The position numbers and the translations under genes are program-made. Shown here piece by piece: positions 17,205 to 28,569 of a stretch of 50,909 nucleotides of DNA (its first letter is position 1; each line of letters starts with the position of its first letter). The notes beneath the pieces are model-generated. The model was not told the DNA's origin, did not search any database, and saw nothing but the letters and a program-made list of their open reading frames with translations. The DNA comes from an uncultured Nocardioidaceae bacterium (GTDB lineage: Bacteria; Actinomycetota; Actinomycetes; Propionibacteriales; Nocardioidaceae), in NCBI GenBank assembly GCA_902805855.1, contig CADCUJ010000014.1, forward strand, positions 1-50,909, written 5' to 3'.

Positions 17205-18400
17205 GCACGACCGCGCCCGCAGCCACAACGGATCCAGCAGCCGGTCGCCGCCTGCCGGACGAGGTCGTGGAGCGGGTCAGGGAACGGCTGGCACGCGACG
17301 GCTCCACCCTCAGCCCGGCGCTGGTGGCCCGGGCACTGCGCGAGGAAGGGAGACCGGTCGGTGACGCGACCGTGCTCGCGGTGCTCGACGCTCTGCGGCT
17401 CGACGTGCTCGGTGCCGGTCCCTTGGAGCCACTGCTGCGGCTCGACGGCGTCACCGACGTGCTGGTCAACGGTCCGCGTCAGGTGTTCCTGGAGCGAGGC
17501 GAGGGCCTCGAGTCGACAGGGGTCACCTTCCCCGACGAGGCATCGGTGCGCCGCCTCGCCCAGCGACTGGCCACCTCCGGTGGGCGCCGCCTCGACGACG
17601 CCTCTCCGTACGTCGACCTCCGGCTGGCCGACGGCACCCGCTTCCATGCCGTGCTTGCTCCGCTCGCGCGGCCGGGCACGGTCATCTCCCTGCGGGTGCC
17701 GCGCAACCGCGTCTTCAGCCTGCCTGAGCTGGTCGCCCTCGGGACGCTGCACGAGCAAGCCGCACAGCTCCTCGAGCTGATCGTGGTCCGTCGGCTCGCC
17801 TTCTTGGTCAGTGGCGGGACCGGGTCGGGCAAGACAACGCTGCTCTCGGCCCTGCTGTCTGTGGTCGACCCCAGGCACCGGCTGGTGATCGTCGAGGACG
17901 CCAGCGAGCTCCGGCCGGACCACGGCCACGTCGTCGCGCTGCAGTCCCGGCCGGCGAACGTCGAGGGCGCGGGAGCCGTGGACCTCCAGGCCCTGGTGCG
18001 ACAGGCGCTGCGCATGCGCCCCGACCGCTTGGTGGTCGGTGAGGTCCGTGGGGCCGAGGTGACCGACCTGCTGGCGGCGATGAACACCGGCCACGAAGGA
18101 GGGTGCGGGACCATCCACGCCAACTCGGCGGCCGACGTACCGGCCCGGGTCGAGGCCCTGGCCATGACCACCGGCCTGCCCAGAGCCGCGGTACACAGCC
18201 AGCTCGCCTCCGCTGTGGATCTCGTGATCCACCTCGCTCGGTCCAGCACCGGTCGACGACGGGTCGAGGAGATCGCGGTGCTGCGCAGGTCGCCGGCCGG
18301 CGAGGTCGTCGCGGAGCCTGCAGTGAGCTTCGCCGCGGACGGCGGCATCACCACCCACCCCTCGTCACGGCTGCTGGAGGCCAGGCTGGCGCGAGCGTGA
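17201..18400 (+). CDS. tadA: TadA-type secretion ATPase (CpaF family)
   Basis: 399 aa. A VirB11/CpaF-type hexameric ATPase with Walker A GGTGSGKTT (residues 205-213, K211), Walker B-like LVIVEDASEL, and the Asp/His boxes RMRPDRLVVGEVRGAE and HEGGCGTIHANS. It powers assembly of Flp-type pili from the cytoplasmic side. GTG 17201 overlaps the ssd stop (GTGA). The frame is open upstream, but that part is the shadow of ssd. Confidence 0.95.
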   Translation: MSTTAPAATTDPAAGRRLPDEVVERVRERLARDGSTLSPALVARALREEGRPVGDATVLAVLDALRLDVLGAGPLEPLLRLDGVTDVLVNGPRQVFLERGEGLESTGVTFPDEASVRRLAQRLATSGGRRLDDASPYVDLRLADGTRFHAVLAPLARPGTVISLRVPRNRVFSLPELVALGTLHEQAAQLLELIVVRRLAFLVSGGTGSGKTTLLSALLSVVDPRHRLVIVEDASELRPDHGHVVALQSRPANVEGAGAVDLQALVRQALRMRPDRLVVGEVRGAEVTDLLAAMNTGHEGGCGTIHANSAADVPARVEALAMTTGLPRAAVHSQLASAVDLVIHLARSSTGRRRVEEIAVLRRSPAGEVVAEPAVSFAADGGITTHPSSRLLEARLARA

Positions 18401-19203
18401 GGGTCGTGGCGACAGTCGCGGCTGTGGCGGCAGTGGCTCTGCTGATGTCGCGGCCGGGAAGGAGCAGCTGGCCGCCGTCCTCCGCCGGGGTCCGGATCGC
18501 CACCGGTGAGGTGGTGCACAGCGTCGGCCGAGCCGGCGCCGGGCTGCTCGCGGCGGTCGTGGTGGCGCTCTTGCTGTTCACCCGCGGCTCCTTGCTGGTC
18601 CTGTGTCTGATCCTCGCGGTGGCAGCGGCTGGTGCGGCTCGCCTGCTCGCGTCGGGCAAGCGCAGGAAGGAGGCCGTCCGACGGGAGCAGCAGGTCCTCG
18701 ACTGTTGCGAGGCGTTGGTCGGGGAGCTGCGAGCAGGACAGCCGCAGGTGGCTGCGCTCGGCAGCTGCGTCGAGACCTGGCCGGAGCTGGAACCGGTGGC
18801 GACCGCGGCGAGGCTCGGCGCCGACGTGTCCGACGCGTTGCGCGCGATCGGCCATCGTCCGGGTGCCTCCGGGCTGCGCGAGATCGCCGGAGCGTGGCAG
18901 GTCTCCCACGGTTCAGGGGCGGGTCTTGCCGTCGCCCTGGCGCAGGTCGCGGCGTCGGCACGCGAGTCGCAGGGGACTCGCCGCCTGGTCGCCTCCGAGC
19001 TCGCGTCGGCGCGGGCGACGGCTCGTCTGGTCGCGGCCCTCCCGGTGCTGGCCCTGGTGATGGGCTCCGGCGTCGGGGGCGAGCCGTGGCACTTCCTGCT
19101 CGCCACACCCGGCGGCTTGGCCTGTCTCGGCGGTGGCCTCGGTCTGGGTTTCGGAGGTCTCTTCTGGATCGACCGCATCTCCGCAGCGGTGTGGTCGCAG
19201 TGA
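18397..19203 (+). CDS. tadB: TadB-like integral membrane pilus-assembly protein
   Basis: 268 aa. Two N-terminal membrane segments, a cytoplasmic T2SF-like helical region (CCEALVGELRAGQPQVAAL ... GLAVALAQVAASARE) and two C-terminal membrane helices. It belongs to the GspF/TadB platform family, which contacts the TadA ATPase. GTG 18397 overlaps the tadA stop by 4 bp. Confidence 0.88.
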   Translation: MRVVATVAAVAAVALLMSRPGRSSWPPSSAGVRIATGEVVHSVGRAGAGLLAAVVVALLLFTRGSLLVLCLILAVAAAGAARLLASGKRRKEAVRREQQVLDCCEALVGELRAGQPQVAALGSCVETWPELEPVATAARLGADVSDALRAIGHRPGASGLREIAGAWQVSHGSGAGLAVALAQVAASARESQGTRRLVASELASARATARLVAALPVLALVMGSGVGGEPWHFLLATPGGLACLGGGLGLGFGGLFWIDRISAAVWSQ

Positions 19204-19928
19204 GTCTGTGGAGCGTGGTGGCCGCTGCGATGGCGGCGGTTGCCGCAGCCCTGGTGACGAGTGCAGGCAGCTCACCGACACGGGCTCCGGCGCCGGCTGA
19301 TGCCTTGTCGACCGACCGGCCCGGCGGGCTGATCCGGTTCCGCGTCGTGCTGTCGGGGGTGACGGGTCTCGGAGTCGTCATGGTGGTCGGCGGCTGGCTC
19401 GGCGCAGCCCTCGGGGCGGCCGGGCTCCTCGTCGTCTGGCAGGTGCTGAGCCGGGCGGAGTCCCCGGCCGTGCGCCGCCGGCGGGAACAGCTCGCCGCCG
19501 GTCTGCCGCATGCCGTCGATCTGATGGCGGCCTCGCTCTCGGTTGGCGCAGCACCGTCGACCGCTCTCGGTCTGGTCGCCCGCGCCGTCGACCCACCCAT
19601 GCGTGGTGAGCTGGAGCTGGTGGCCGGCAGGTTGGACCTCGGGGTGGACCCGGTTCGGGTGTGGACCGACCTCGGGCGTCATCGTCAGCTCGGAGCACTC
19701 GGACGCTGCCTGGCGCGTGCGGCGCAGAGCGGTGCCCCGGTGTCCGAGGCGATGTTCCGGCTCGGGGAGGACCTGCGCCGCGCTGCCCGAGCCGACGTCG
19801 AGAGTCGCGCGCGAAGCGTCGGGGTCAAGGCCGCGGCTCCTTTGGGCCTGTGCCTGCTGCCGGCGTTCATCCTGCTCGGGATCGTGCCGCTGGTGGTCGC
19901 CTCGATAGACGCGGTCAGCTGGTTCTGA
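19200..19928 (+). CDS. tadC: TadC-like integral membrane pilus-assembly protein
   Basis: 242 aa. Membrane helices at the N-terminus and centre, then a T2SF-type helical domain (PHAVDLMAASLSVGAAPSTA ... LGRCLARAAQSGAPVSEAM) and a C-terminal membrane helix (LGLCLLPAFILLGIVPLVV). It is the second platform subunit beside TadB. GTG 19200 overlaps the tadB stop by 4 bp, so ssd-tadABC form one translationally coupled chain. Confidence 0.88.
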   Translation: MSLWSVVAAAMAAVAAALVTSAGSSPTRAPAPADALSTDRPGGLIRFRVVLSGVTGLGVVMVVGGWLGAALGAAGLLVVWQVLSRAESPAVRRRREQLAAGLPHAVDLMAASLSVGAAPSTALGLVARAVDPPMRGELELVAGRLDLGVDPVRVWTDLGRHRQLGALGRCLARAAQSGAPVSEAMFRLGEDLRRAARADVESRARSVGVKAAAPLGLCLLPAFILLGIVPLVVASIDAVSWF

Positions 19929-20012
19929 CGAGCCAGTTCCCGCCCACAGCTCCTCACCCGAACCAGGCCTTCCCCAGATCCCAGTACTCCCCTCGATCGC
20001 CGGGTGAGAGCC

Positions 20013-20027
20013 GAGCAGAGTCTGCTC
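20013..20027. promoter_or_regulatory. 15-bp palindrome upstream of the pilin gene
   Basis: GAGCAGA-G-TCTGCTC is a perfect 7+1+7 palindrome in the 158-bp gap between tadC and the pilin gene. It could be an operator or a small processing hairpin that lets the pilin mRNA accumulate separately. Confidence 0.3.
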
Positions 20028-20086
20028 ATCCGAATGAACCGCATGTGTGGGCACAGGCCGACAGATGCTCTCGATGGAGGTATTCC

Positions 20087-20272
20087 ATGACCAAGTCACC
20101 CGTTGCCCGACTCCGCTCCGAGAGGGGAGTGACGACGGCCGAGTACGCCGTGGCTACCGCCGCCGGCTGCGGCTTCGCCGGCGTCCTGATCGGTCTGCTC
20201 ACCAGCGACTGGGCGCAGGAACTGCTGAAGATGCTGTTCGACCTCATCCTCAAGGCGATCGGCATCGGCTGA
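20087..20272 (+). CDS. DUF4244 / Flp-type pilin
   Basis: 61 aa. A short basic leader ends at a class III prepilin site, G|VTTAEY, with the hallmark Glu at +5 and Tyr at +6, followed by a hydrophobic helix (AVATAAGCGFAGVLIGLL). This is the size and layout of a Flp major pilin. ATG 20087 is preceded by GGAGG (20076-20080) at 6-nt spacing, the best ribosome binding site of the cluster, in line with a highly made structural subunit. I recall a similarly small protein at this position in the M. tuberculosis tad locus. Confidence 0.9.
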   Translation: MTKSPVARLRSERGVTTAEYAVATAAGCGFAGVLIGLLTSDWAQELLKMLFDLILKAIGIG

Positions 20273-20277
20273 GAGCC

Positions 20278-20691
20278 GTGCGCCGATCGATCTCACAGCA
20301 CGCCGGGGGAGCGGGTAGGGGGCTGTCCGCTTCCTCGGCGTCTCCAATCGAGCGCGGCGTGGTCACGGCGGAGACGGCACTGGTGCTTCCGGTTCTCATC
20401 GGCGTGGTGATGGCCCTGGTGTGGCTGATCTCCCTCGGCGCAGCCCAGGTCAGGGTCGTCGACGCGGCACGGGAGGTGGCCCGCGCGGTCGCCCGGGACG
20501 AGCCGAGGGCACAGGCGGTCCAGCTGGGGACACGCATCGCACCGGAGGGAGCCCGAATCACGGTGCACGACGAGGGACGCACCGTGCGGGTCGAGGTGAC
20601 GGTGCAGGTCAGCGGCCCGGGTGGGCTCCTCGACTTCCTCCCCGGCGTGCCGGTCGACGCCGACGCTGCGGCGGCCAAGGAGGCACCATGA
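20278..20691 (+). CDS. TadE-family pseudopilin
   Basis: 137 aa. The prepilin-like motif G|VVTAETALVLPVLIGVV has Glu at +5 and is followed by one membrane helix and a mostly extracytoplasmic domain (AAQVRVVDAAREVARAVARD). It is typical of TadE-like minor pilins. GTG 20278 lies 5 bp after the pilin stop; no strong Shine-Dalgarno is visible. Confidence 0.85.
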   Translation: MRRSISQHAGGAGRGLSASSASPIERGVVTAETALVLPVLIGVVMALVWLISLGAAQVRVVDAAREVARAVARDEPRAQAVQLGTRIAPEGARITVHDEGRTVRVEVTVQVSGPGGLLDFLPGVPVDADAAAAKEAP

Positions 20692-21122
20692 CCGCCCGGC
20701 CTGGCTGTCGTCGCCCGAAGGAGCAGGGCAGTGCCACCGTCTACGGCGTTGCCTTCATCGGCCTGCTGGTCGTCGTGGCCATGATCGCCGCCACCGTCGC
20801 CGCGCTGCTGGTCGGTCACCGACGGGCCGCCGCGGGTGCCGACCTGGCGGCGCTCGCCGGCGCCTCCGCGATCCAGCAGGGCAGGCCACCTTGTGTGGAG
20901 GCTGCTCGCCTCGCTCGAGCGAACCGTGTGCTGATGCTCCGCTGCGTCCGACGTGGACAGGTGGTCACTGTCGTGGTCGCGACCGATGTCGTCCCGGCGA
21001 TCGGTCCGGCGATCGGGCAAGCGACCGGTCCGGGCACCCGCGGCACCGGCACCGGGTCGGGTGGAGCACCCGGCTCGGGCTGGACGGTGAGGTCGATGGC
21101 TCGTGCGGGACCCGTGGCCTGA
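20688..21122 (+). CDS. TadE/TadG-like secreted protein
   Basis: 144 aa. N-terminal EQGSATVYGVAFIGLLVVVAM resembles the Rv3654c/TadG-like group: a short basic leader, a GSATV motif and one membrane helix, then a small domain with the conserved AAAGADLAALAGA. The C-terminal 40 residues are Gly/Thr/Ser/Pro-rich and low in complexity. ATG 20688 overlaps the tadE stop by 4 bp and is the last gene of the pilus operon. Confidence 0.82.
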   Translation: MTARPGCRRPKEQGSATVYGVAFIGLLVVVAMIAATVAALLVGHRRAAAGADLAALAGASAIQQGRPPCVEAARLARANRVLMLRCVRRGQVVTVVVATDVVPAIGPAIGQATGPGTRGTGTGSGGAPGSGWTVRSMARAGPVA

Positions 21123-21139
21123 CTCGACTCAGCCCGGCG

Positions 21140-21490
21140 TCAGGGATCTCGTCGGTCCTCGGGCCCTGCTGCGTGCCCCGGACCCTCAACGGCTGTGGTG
21201 CTGGGTCCGGCCTCCCTCGCCCCGGTCTCCTCGGCCAGCGTGCTCAGCTCGCGGTGCTCGCGACGACGCCGGTTGGAGCGGCGGATCCCCGAGCGGACCA
21301 GCTCCAAGCCCACGACGAGCAGCAGAGCGGTCGTGACACCGACCAGGAACACGCCCAAGGTGTTCGTCTCCACGTCGAAGATGCCGAGGTCGAAGGTGGC
21401 CCGGTCGTTCGAGCCGCCGAGCAGGGCGGCGGTCACGGCGATCGCCGCCAGGACCAGGAGCACAAGACCGAGAGCAAGCAAGCTGGCCAC
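21140..21490 (-). CDS. LapA-like small membrane protein
   Basis: 116 aa. Two membrane helices (LLALGLVLLVLAAIAVTAAL and TLGVFLVGVTTALLLVVGLE) flank a short loop, followed by a basic stretch (RSGIRRSNRRRREHRE) and an acidic disordered tail. The layout resembles LapA/DUF1049 proteins. The start is GTG 21490. It is convergent with the pilus operon, 17 bp away, and lies 37 bp downstream of the helicase gene in the same orientation. The function is unknown. Confidence 0.7.
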   Translation of the reverse strand: MASLLALGLVLLVLAAIAVTAALLGGSNDRATFDLGIFDVETNTLGVFLVGVTTALLLVVGLELVRSGIRRSNRRRREHRELSTLAEETGAREAGPSTTAVEGPGHAAGPEDRRDP

Positions 21491-21527
21491 CCCTCGTGGT
21501 GCTCGACGGCTGCTGGCGGTGCTCAGG

Positions 21528-23954
21528 CTAGTCGGTCACCGAGACCGGCCGGGGCACGACCTGTCCGGTCGTTGCCTGGGTCAGCAGCAGGTCCAGCAGC
21601 TCGATCGCCGCCGCCTTGTCCAGCGGGTGATTCCCGTTGCCGCACTTGGGCGACTGGACGCACGAGGGACAGCCGTCCTCGCAGCGACATGAGCTGATCG
21701 CCTCGCGGGTGGCGGTGAGCCAGTCCTGGGCGCGGTGGAAGCCACGCTCCGCGAAGCCGGCGCCTCCCCGGTGGCCGTCGTAGACGAAGACCGTGAGGGC
21801 TCCGGTGTCGGGGTGCAAGGCAGTGGACACGCCGCCGATGTCCCACCGGTCGCAGGTCGCGAACAGAGGAAGCAGCCCGATCGAGGCGTGCTCGGCGGCA
21901 TGGGCCGCGCCCGGAAGGTCCCGCTCGGCGAGAGACGTGCTCGCGAGGACAGTGCGCGGCAGCGTCCACCAGACCGCGGTGGTGACCAGGGTCCGTTCCG
22001 GAAGGTCGAGCGGTTCCTCGCCGAGGACCTCACCGGAGGGAACCCGCCGCTTGAGGTAGGAGACCACCTGGTGGGTGACCTGTACGTCGCCGAGGCTGAC
22101 CCTGGCCGGTCCCCACGTGGCGTGGCTGCGCTCGGCGGTGATCGCGATGTCGGTCACCTCCCGCGCCGTGGTGGAGTAACCGGGGTCGGTCCGCGCGACG
22201 ACCGCGACACTCTCCTCGAGGTCGAGGGAGTCGACCAGGAAGGTCTCGCCCTGGTGCAGGTAGACCGCGCCGGCATGTGCGGTGCCGTGCGCCGACGAGC
22301 TGTCGACAGTGCCGAGCAGACGACCCGTCTCCTGCTCGACCAGACGCACCGGTGGACCGCCCGTCGAGCGGATGTCGGCGAGGTCGCTGGCCCGCCGCCG
22401 ATCGGTCCAGAACCATCCCCGTGGACGCCGCCGCAGCAAGCCCGCATCGGTCATCGCGTCGACGGCGGCGCGTGCGGTCGGACCGAACAGTTCCAGGTCC
22501 TGCTCGCTGAGGGGTGCCTCCTCGGCCGCCGCGCACAGGTGGGGGCCGAGGACGTAGGGGTTCTCGGGGTCGAAGACGTTTGCCTCCACCGGTTGCCCGA
22601 TCAGCGCGTCCGGATGGTTGACCAGGTAGGTGTCCAACGGGTCGTCGCGAGCCACCAGGACTCCCAGTGCGTCCTGACCGCTGCGCCCGGCTCGGCCCAC
22701 CTGCTGCCACAAGGCGGCGCGGGTGCCGGGGAAGCCTGCCATCAGTACGGCGTCGAGCCCAGCCACGTCGATGCCGAGCTCCAGGGCGTTGGTGGCCGCG
22801 AGGCCGAGGAGATCCCCGCTGCGCAGAGCGCGCTCGATGCTCCTGCGGTCCTCCGGCAGGTAGCCGCCGCGGTAGGCGCAGACCCGGGCGGACAGGCCGG
22901 GCTCCACTTCGTCGAGGAGGCGCTGAACGGTCAGGGAGACGGTCTCGGTGCCACGTCGGGAGCGGATGAAGGCAAGCGTGCGGACTCGCTCGAGCACCAG
23001 GTCGGCCAGCAGGTCGGCGATCTCGGCTGTGGTCGAGCGTCGTACCGGCGCGTCGTTCTCGCCGTCACGGGAGGAGAACGGCGGCTCCCACAGCGCCAGA
23101 GCCGTCCGCCCACGCGGCGAGCCGTCGTCGGTGACCGCGACCACCGGCAGCCCGGTGAGGCGGGAGGCGGAGCGCTCCGGCTCTGCGACGGTGGCCGACG
23201 CGAGCACGAAGGTCGGGGAGGCGCCGTACAGGGCGCAGAGCCGGCGGAGCCGACGAAGGACCTGTGCGACGTGGGCGCCGAACACACCTCGGTAGTGGTG
23301 GCACTCGTCGACGACGACGTAGTCGAGCGAGGACAGGTACCTCGCCCACCGGGCGTGCGAGGGGAGCATCGAGCGATGCAGCATGTCCGGGTTGGTCAGC
23401 AGGTACTCGCCGTGGTCGCGTGCCCAGTCCCGTTGCTCCCGAGGTGAGTCCCCGTCGTGGGTGGTGGCGCGCAGGTCGGGCAGACCGAGGCGGAGCAGCG
23501 CGTCGAGCTGGTCTTGTGCCAGCGCCTTCGTCGGTGAGACGTAGAGCACGGTGGCACCTCGTCCCCCGTTGGCCCCACGCGAGGTGAGCACCGAGGTCAG
23601 GGCCGGAAGCAGGTAACCGATCGACTTGCCCGATGCGGTCCCCGTCGCCAGCACGACGTGCCGGCCGTCGTGCGCCAGGTCCGCGGCCGCACGCTGGTGC
23701 GTCCACGGGGCATGGACACCCTGGTGGCCCAGGGCCTCGAGGAGCTCGGGAGGAGCCCACGCCGGCCACTCGGCGTGGCGGGCGGCGCGAGCGGGCAGCT
23801 CCTCGAGGTGGGTGAGCCGGTCCCGTCGGTCACCGGTGCGCGTCAGCCGCTCGACCAGTGACACGGCGTCGCGACTCGGCGAGGACAGGGCCACGCGCGC
23901 AGTCTCGCAAACCTGAGCGAGTAGGTCGCGTGTGCCCGGTCGGCGCTGCGACAT
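21528..23954 (-). CDS. DEAD/DEAH-box helicase with DUF1998 domain (MrfA/YprA type)
   Basis: 808 aa. Superfamily 2 motifs: Walker [10 protein letters not shown] (about 103-111), motif Ib/[13 protein letters not shown] (DECH at 216-219), motif [12 protein letters not shown] and motif [14 protein letters not shown]. The C-terminal DUF1998 part has a four-cysteine cluster [10 protein letters not shown]...KCGNGNH. B. subtilis MrfA (mitomycin-C repair) and M. tuberculosis Rv3649 share this layout, so a role in DNA damage repair is plausible. ATG 23954 is divergent from bldG, the order I recall for Streptomyces. No strong ribosome binding site is seen. Confidence 0.9.
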   Translation of the reverse strand: MSQRRPGTRDLLAQVCETARVALSSPSRDAVSLVERLTRTGDRRDRLTHLEELPARAARHAEWPAWAPPELLEALGHQGVHAPWTHQRAAADLAHDGRHVVLATGTASGKSIGYLLPALTSVLTSRGANGGRGATVLYVSPTKALAQDQLDALLRLGLPDLRATTHDGDSPREQRDWARDHGEYLLTNPDMLHRSMLPSHARWARYLSSLDYVVVDECHHYRGVFGAHVAQVLRRLRRLCALYGASPTFVLASATVAEPERSASRLTGLPVVAVTDDGSPRGRTALALWEPPFSSRDGENDAPVRRSTTAEIADLLADLVLERVRTLAFIRSRRGTETVSLTVQRLLDEVEPGLSARVCAYRGGYLPEDRRSIERALRSGDLLGLAATNALELGIDVAGLDAVLMAGFPGTRAALWQQVGRAGRSGQDALGVLVARDDPLDTYLVNHPDALIGQPVEANVFDPENPYVLGPHLCAAAEEAPLSEQDLELFGPTARAAVDAMTDAGLLRRRPRGWFWTDRRRASDLADIRSTGGPPVRLVEQETGRLLGTVDSSSAHGTAHAGAVYLHQGETFLVDSLDLEESVAVVARTDPGYSTTAREVTDIAITAERSHATWGPARVSLGDVQVTHQVVSYLKRRVPSGEVLGEEPLDLPERTLVTTAVWWTLPRTVLASTSLAERDLPGAAHAAEHASIGLLPLFATCDRWDIGGVSTALHPDTGALTVFVYDGHRGGAGFAERGFHRAQDWLTATREAISSCRCEDGCPSCVQSPKCGNGNHPLDKAAAIELLDLLLTQATTGQVVPRPVSVTD

Positions 23955-24042
23955 GATTGAATGCGGGTTGCCCGGCCGCGGACCGACGGGGAGCGGCGGC
24001 TGCTGTCATACTGACCGCAACCGGAAGCGTCGAGGAGAGCAC

Positions 24043-24381
24043 GTGGACCTGTCACTCGAGACACGCACTGAGGATGGCCGGACCATCGTCGAGGTCGGTG
24101 GCGAGATCGACGTGTACACCGCGCCCCGGCTGCGCGACAAGATCACCGAGCTCGTGGGTGACGGCAGCTACGACCTGGTGATCGACATGGAGAAGGTCGA
24201 GTTCCTCGACTCCACCGGACTGGGCGTTCTCGTCGGCGGGCTGAAGAAGGTGCGCGCCCACGACGGCTCCATGCGCCTGATCTGCAACCAGGAACGACTG
24301 CTGAAGATCTTCCGGATCACCGGCCTGGCCAAGGTCTTCGCGATACACGGCTCCCAGGCCGAGGCGCTGGCCGAGCGCTGA
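24043..24381 (+). CDS. bldG: BldG-type anti-anti-sigma factor (STAS domain)
   Basis: 112 aa, one STAS domain. [16 protein letters not shown] and [17 protein letters not shown] match Streptomyces BldG almost residue for residue as I remember it, including S57, the serine phosphorylated by partner anti-sigma kinases. Unphosphorylated BldG binds anti-sigma factors and frees sigma factors that control development and stress responses. GTG 24043 follows GAGGAG (24032-24037). A CATACT -10-like box lies at 24006-24011. The next gene encodes the putative partner, 7 bp downstream. Confidence 0.93.
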   Translation: MDLSLETRTEDGRTIVEVGGEIDVYTAPRLRDKITELVGDGSYDLVIDMEKVEFLDSTGLGVLVGGLKKVRAHDGSMRLICNQERLLKIFRITGLAKVFAIHGSQAEALAER

Positions 24382-24388
24382 ACGCCAG

Positions 24389-24799
24389 ATGCAGCTCTCG
24401 GGTCCGGCTACTCCTCCCAGCACCGTGACCGTATCGATCTCGCGCGATCCTGCACTGGTGCGCACGGTGCGGCTGGTCGCGGCTGCGCTCGCGCGCCGGA
24501 CCGGGCGCGACGAGGAGTTCGTCGAGGAGGTCCGGCTGGCCGTCGGGGAGGCTTGCACCCTGCTCCTGGCTCCGTCCCCGGGCGGTGCCGAGTCCGAGCC
24601 GCTGACCGTGGCGATGCAGTTCGACGACGGATTTGCCGTCGACGTCACCTGCGAGGGGCCGGCTCCGCTCGCGGGCCTCCCGGACACCGAGACTGACGGT
24701 CTCGAGCGCTGGGCCCTGCTGCGGGGTCTGATCGACGACTTCCGCGTGCAGCACGACGGTGCGATGACCCGGGTGTCGATGTCCTGGCCGGACGCCTGA
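24389..24799 (+). CDS. Anti-sigma-factor-like protein (RsbW/SpoIIAB HATPase fold), degenerate
   Basis: 136 aa. The fold is recognisable from FVEEVRLAVGEACTLLLAP, the RsbW N-box helix (normally LAVSEACTNA). The Mg-ATP-binding Asn is replaced by L58, and the D-x-G-x-G region reads CEGPAPLAG, so the ATP site looks damaged although the N-box Glu (E54) is kept. In Streptomyces the gene after bldG also encodes an anti-sigma-like protein that binds BldG. Here it may bind BldG without phosphorylating it (inference). ATG 24389 lies 7 bp after the bldG stop. Confidence 0.8.
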   Translation: MQLSGPATPPSTVTVSISRDPALVRTVRLVAAALARRTGRDEEFVEEVRLAVGEACTLLLAPSPGGAESEPLTVAMQFDDGFAVDVTCEGPAPLAGLPDTETDGLERWALLRGLIDDFRVQHDGAMTRVSMSWPDA

Positions 24800-24986
24800 G
24801 ACAGGGCCGGGCGAGGCACGCGAGGACACTGCGCTCGCCACCCCTTCGCGCTGGACGCGACGTCCTCAGTAGACTCCGGGCACATTCGGAGTACGGCGGC
24901 GTGCCGCCTGTCCGACGGCGCCCGGCTCAGCCTGCGTCGTCCACACGTGATTCGACGGGCGTCACAGCCCAGTTAGAGGAGGACCC

Positions 24987-27347
<2,361 letters not shown>

Positions 27348-27367
27348 GACCCAAAGGAGCAGCAGGA

Positions 27368-28507
27368 GTGTCCCGCACGGTCCAACTGCACATCGGCCTG
27401 GCCAAGTCGGGCACGACGTACCTGCAGCGCACCCTCCAGGCGAACCGGCCGCTCCTGGCGGAGCACGGCGTGCTGCTGCCCGGTCCGAAGATGGCCGCGC
27501 ACTTCAAGGCCGCGCTGGACCTGACCGGCGCGGCGCTCGGGGGCGCGCAGCCGGAAGGTACCGAGGGAGCCTGGGGACGGGTGGTGGCCGCGGCCAACCA
27601 GCACGACGGGACCTGCCTGATCTCGCACGAGATGCTCGCGCTCAGCTCCGCGGACACCATCCGCAGCGCAGTGCACAGCTTCGACACCGACGACGTGCGG
27701 GTGGTGATCACCGCCAGGGACTTCGGTCGGCAGGTGCCCGCGGTGTGGCAGGAGCGGATCAAGAACGGCAGCGAGGAGCGGTTCACCGAGTTCCTGGAGA
27801 TGCTGTTCTCCTCCCCGCAGGGAAGCAAGCACCGTGGTGCCTTCTGGAAGATGCAGTACCTCATCGACATCTCCGACCGATGGGCCGGCGTGGTCGGCGC
27901 CGACCGGCTCACCGTGGCCACGGTGCCACCGGCGGGCGGGGATCCGGCCGAGTTGTGGCGTCGCTTCGTGGTGGCGGCCGGGCTCCCGGACCTGGACTAC
28001 GCCGCTGCCGCCGGTGGCCGGAACCCGTCGCTGGGGGTGGTCGAGTCCGAGCTGCTGCGGCGGCTGAACGGGCATCTTCCCGAGCTGCCCTGGGCGCAGT
28101 ACGTGAAGCAGGTCAAGCACGGCTTCGCCGAGCAGACGCTGGCCGCGGCCTCCACCAGCGAACGCCTCACCGTGCCGCGCCATTACCAGGACGAGGTCAG
28201 TCGGATCTCGCAGCTGACCGTCGAGCACCTCGCCGCGTCGGGCTGCCGCGTCGTCGGAGACCTCGCCGAGCTGGTGCCCGACTTCCCTGAACGGGACCCG
28301 GCGACCCCGGACGCCGTGTCCGAGGATGACGTCCTGCGGCTGGCCCTGGCCCAGCTCGGCGAGCGGCTCGTCAGGGAACCGACGCCCAAGGCCGCCGCGC
28401 CCGCCCAGGCCCCCCCGGAGAACGCCCGCCCGAAGGCGAAGGCAACGGCACGGCCGAGCCGGCGCAGGTCGCTGGCGGCACTGAAGGCCAGGCTCCGGGG
28501 CAGCTGA
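27368..28507 (+). CDS. Sulfotransferase-family protein
   Basis: 379 aa. The N-terminal HIGLAKSGTTYLQ (residues 8-20) is a PAPS 5'-phosphosulphate-binding loop, and VRVVITARDFGRQVPAVWQE is the 3'-phosphate-binding region. The last 50 residues are Pro/Ala/Lys/Arg-rich and probably flexible. It would transfer sulphate from PAPS to an unknown acceptor, perhaps a cell-surface glycan given the galactofuranosyltransferase-like gene that follows (inference). GTG 27368 follows AGCAGGAG closely. It lies 20 bp after hppA and may be cotranscribed with it. Confidence 0.78.
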   Translation: MSRTVQLHIGLAKSGTTYLQRTLQANRPLLAEHGVLLPGPKMAAHFKAALDLTGAALGGAQPEGTEGAWGRVVAAANQHDGTCLISHEMLALSSADTIRSAVHSFDTDDVRVVITARDFGRQVPAVWQERIKNGSEERFTEFLEMLFSSPQGSKHRGAFWKMQYLIDISDRWAGVVGADRLTVATVPPAGGDPAELWRRFVVAAGLPDLDYAAAAGGRNPSLGVVESELLRRLNGHLPELPWAQYVKQVKHGFAEQTLAAASTSERLTVPRHYQDEVSRISQLTVEHLAASGCRVVGDLAELVPDFPERDPATPDAVSEDDVLRLALAQLGERLVREPTPKAAAPAQAPPENARPKAKATARPSRRRSLAALKARLRGS

Positions 28508-28569
28508 TGCGCCACTGGTAGCGTGACCGGAGCATTTTCGAACCAGTTCCACTCCTTCGAGGGAATCTC

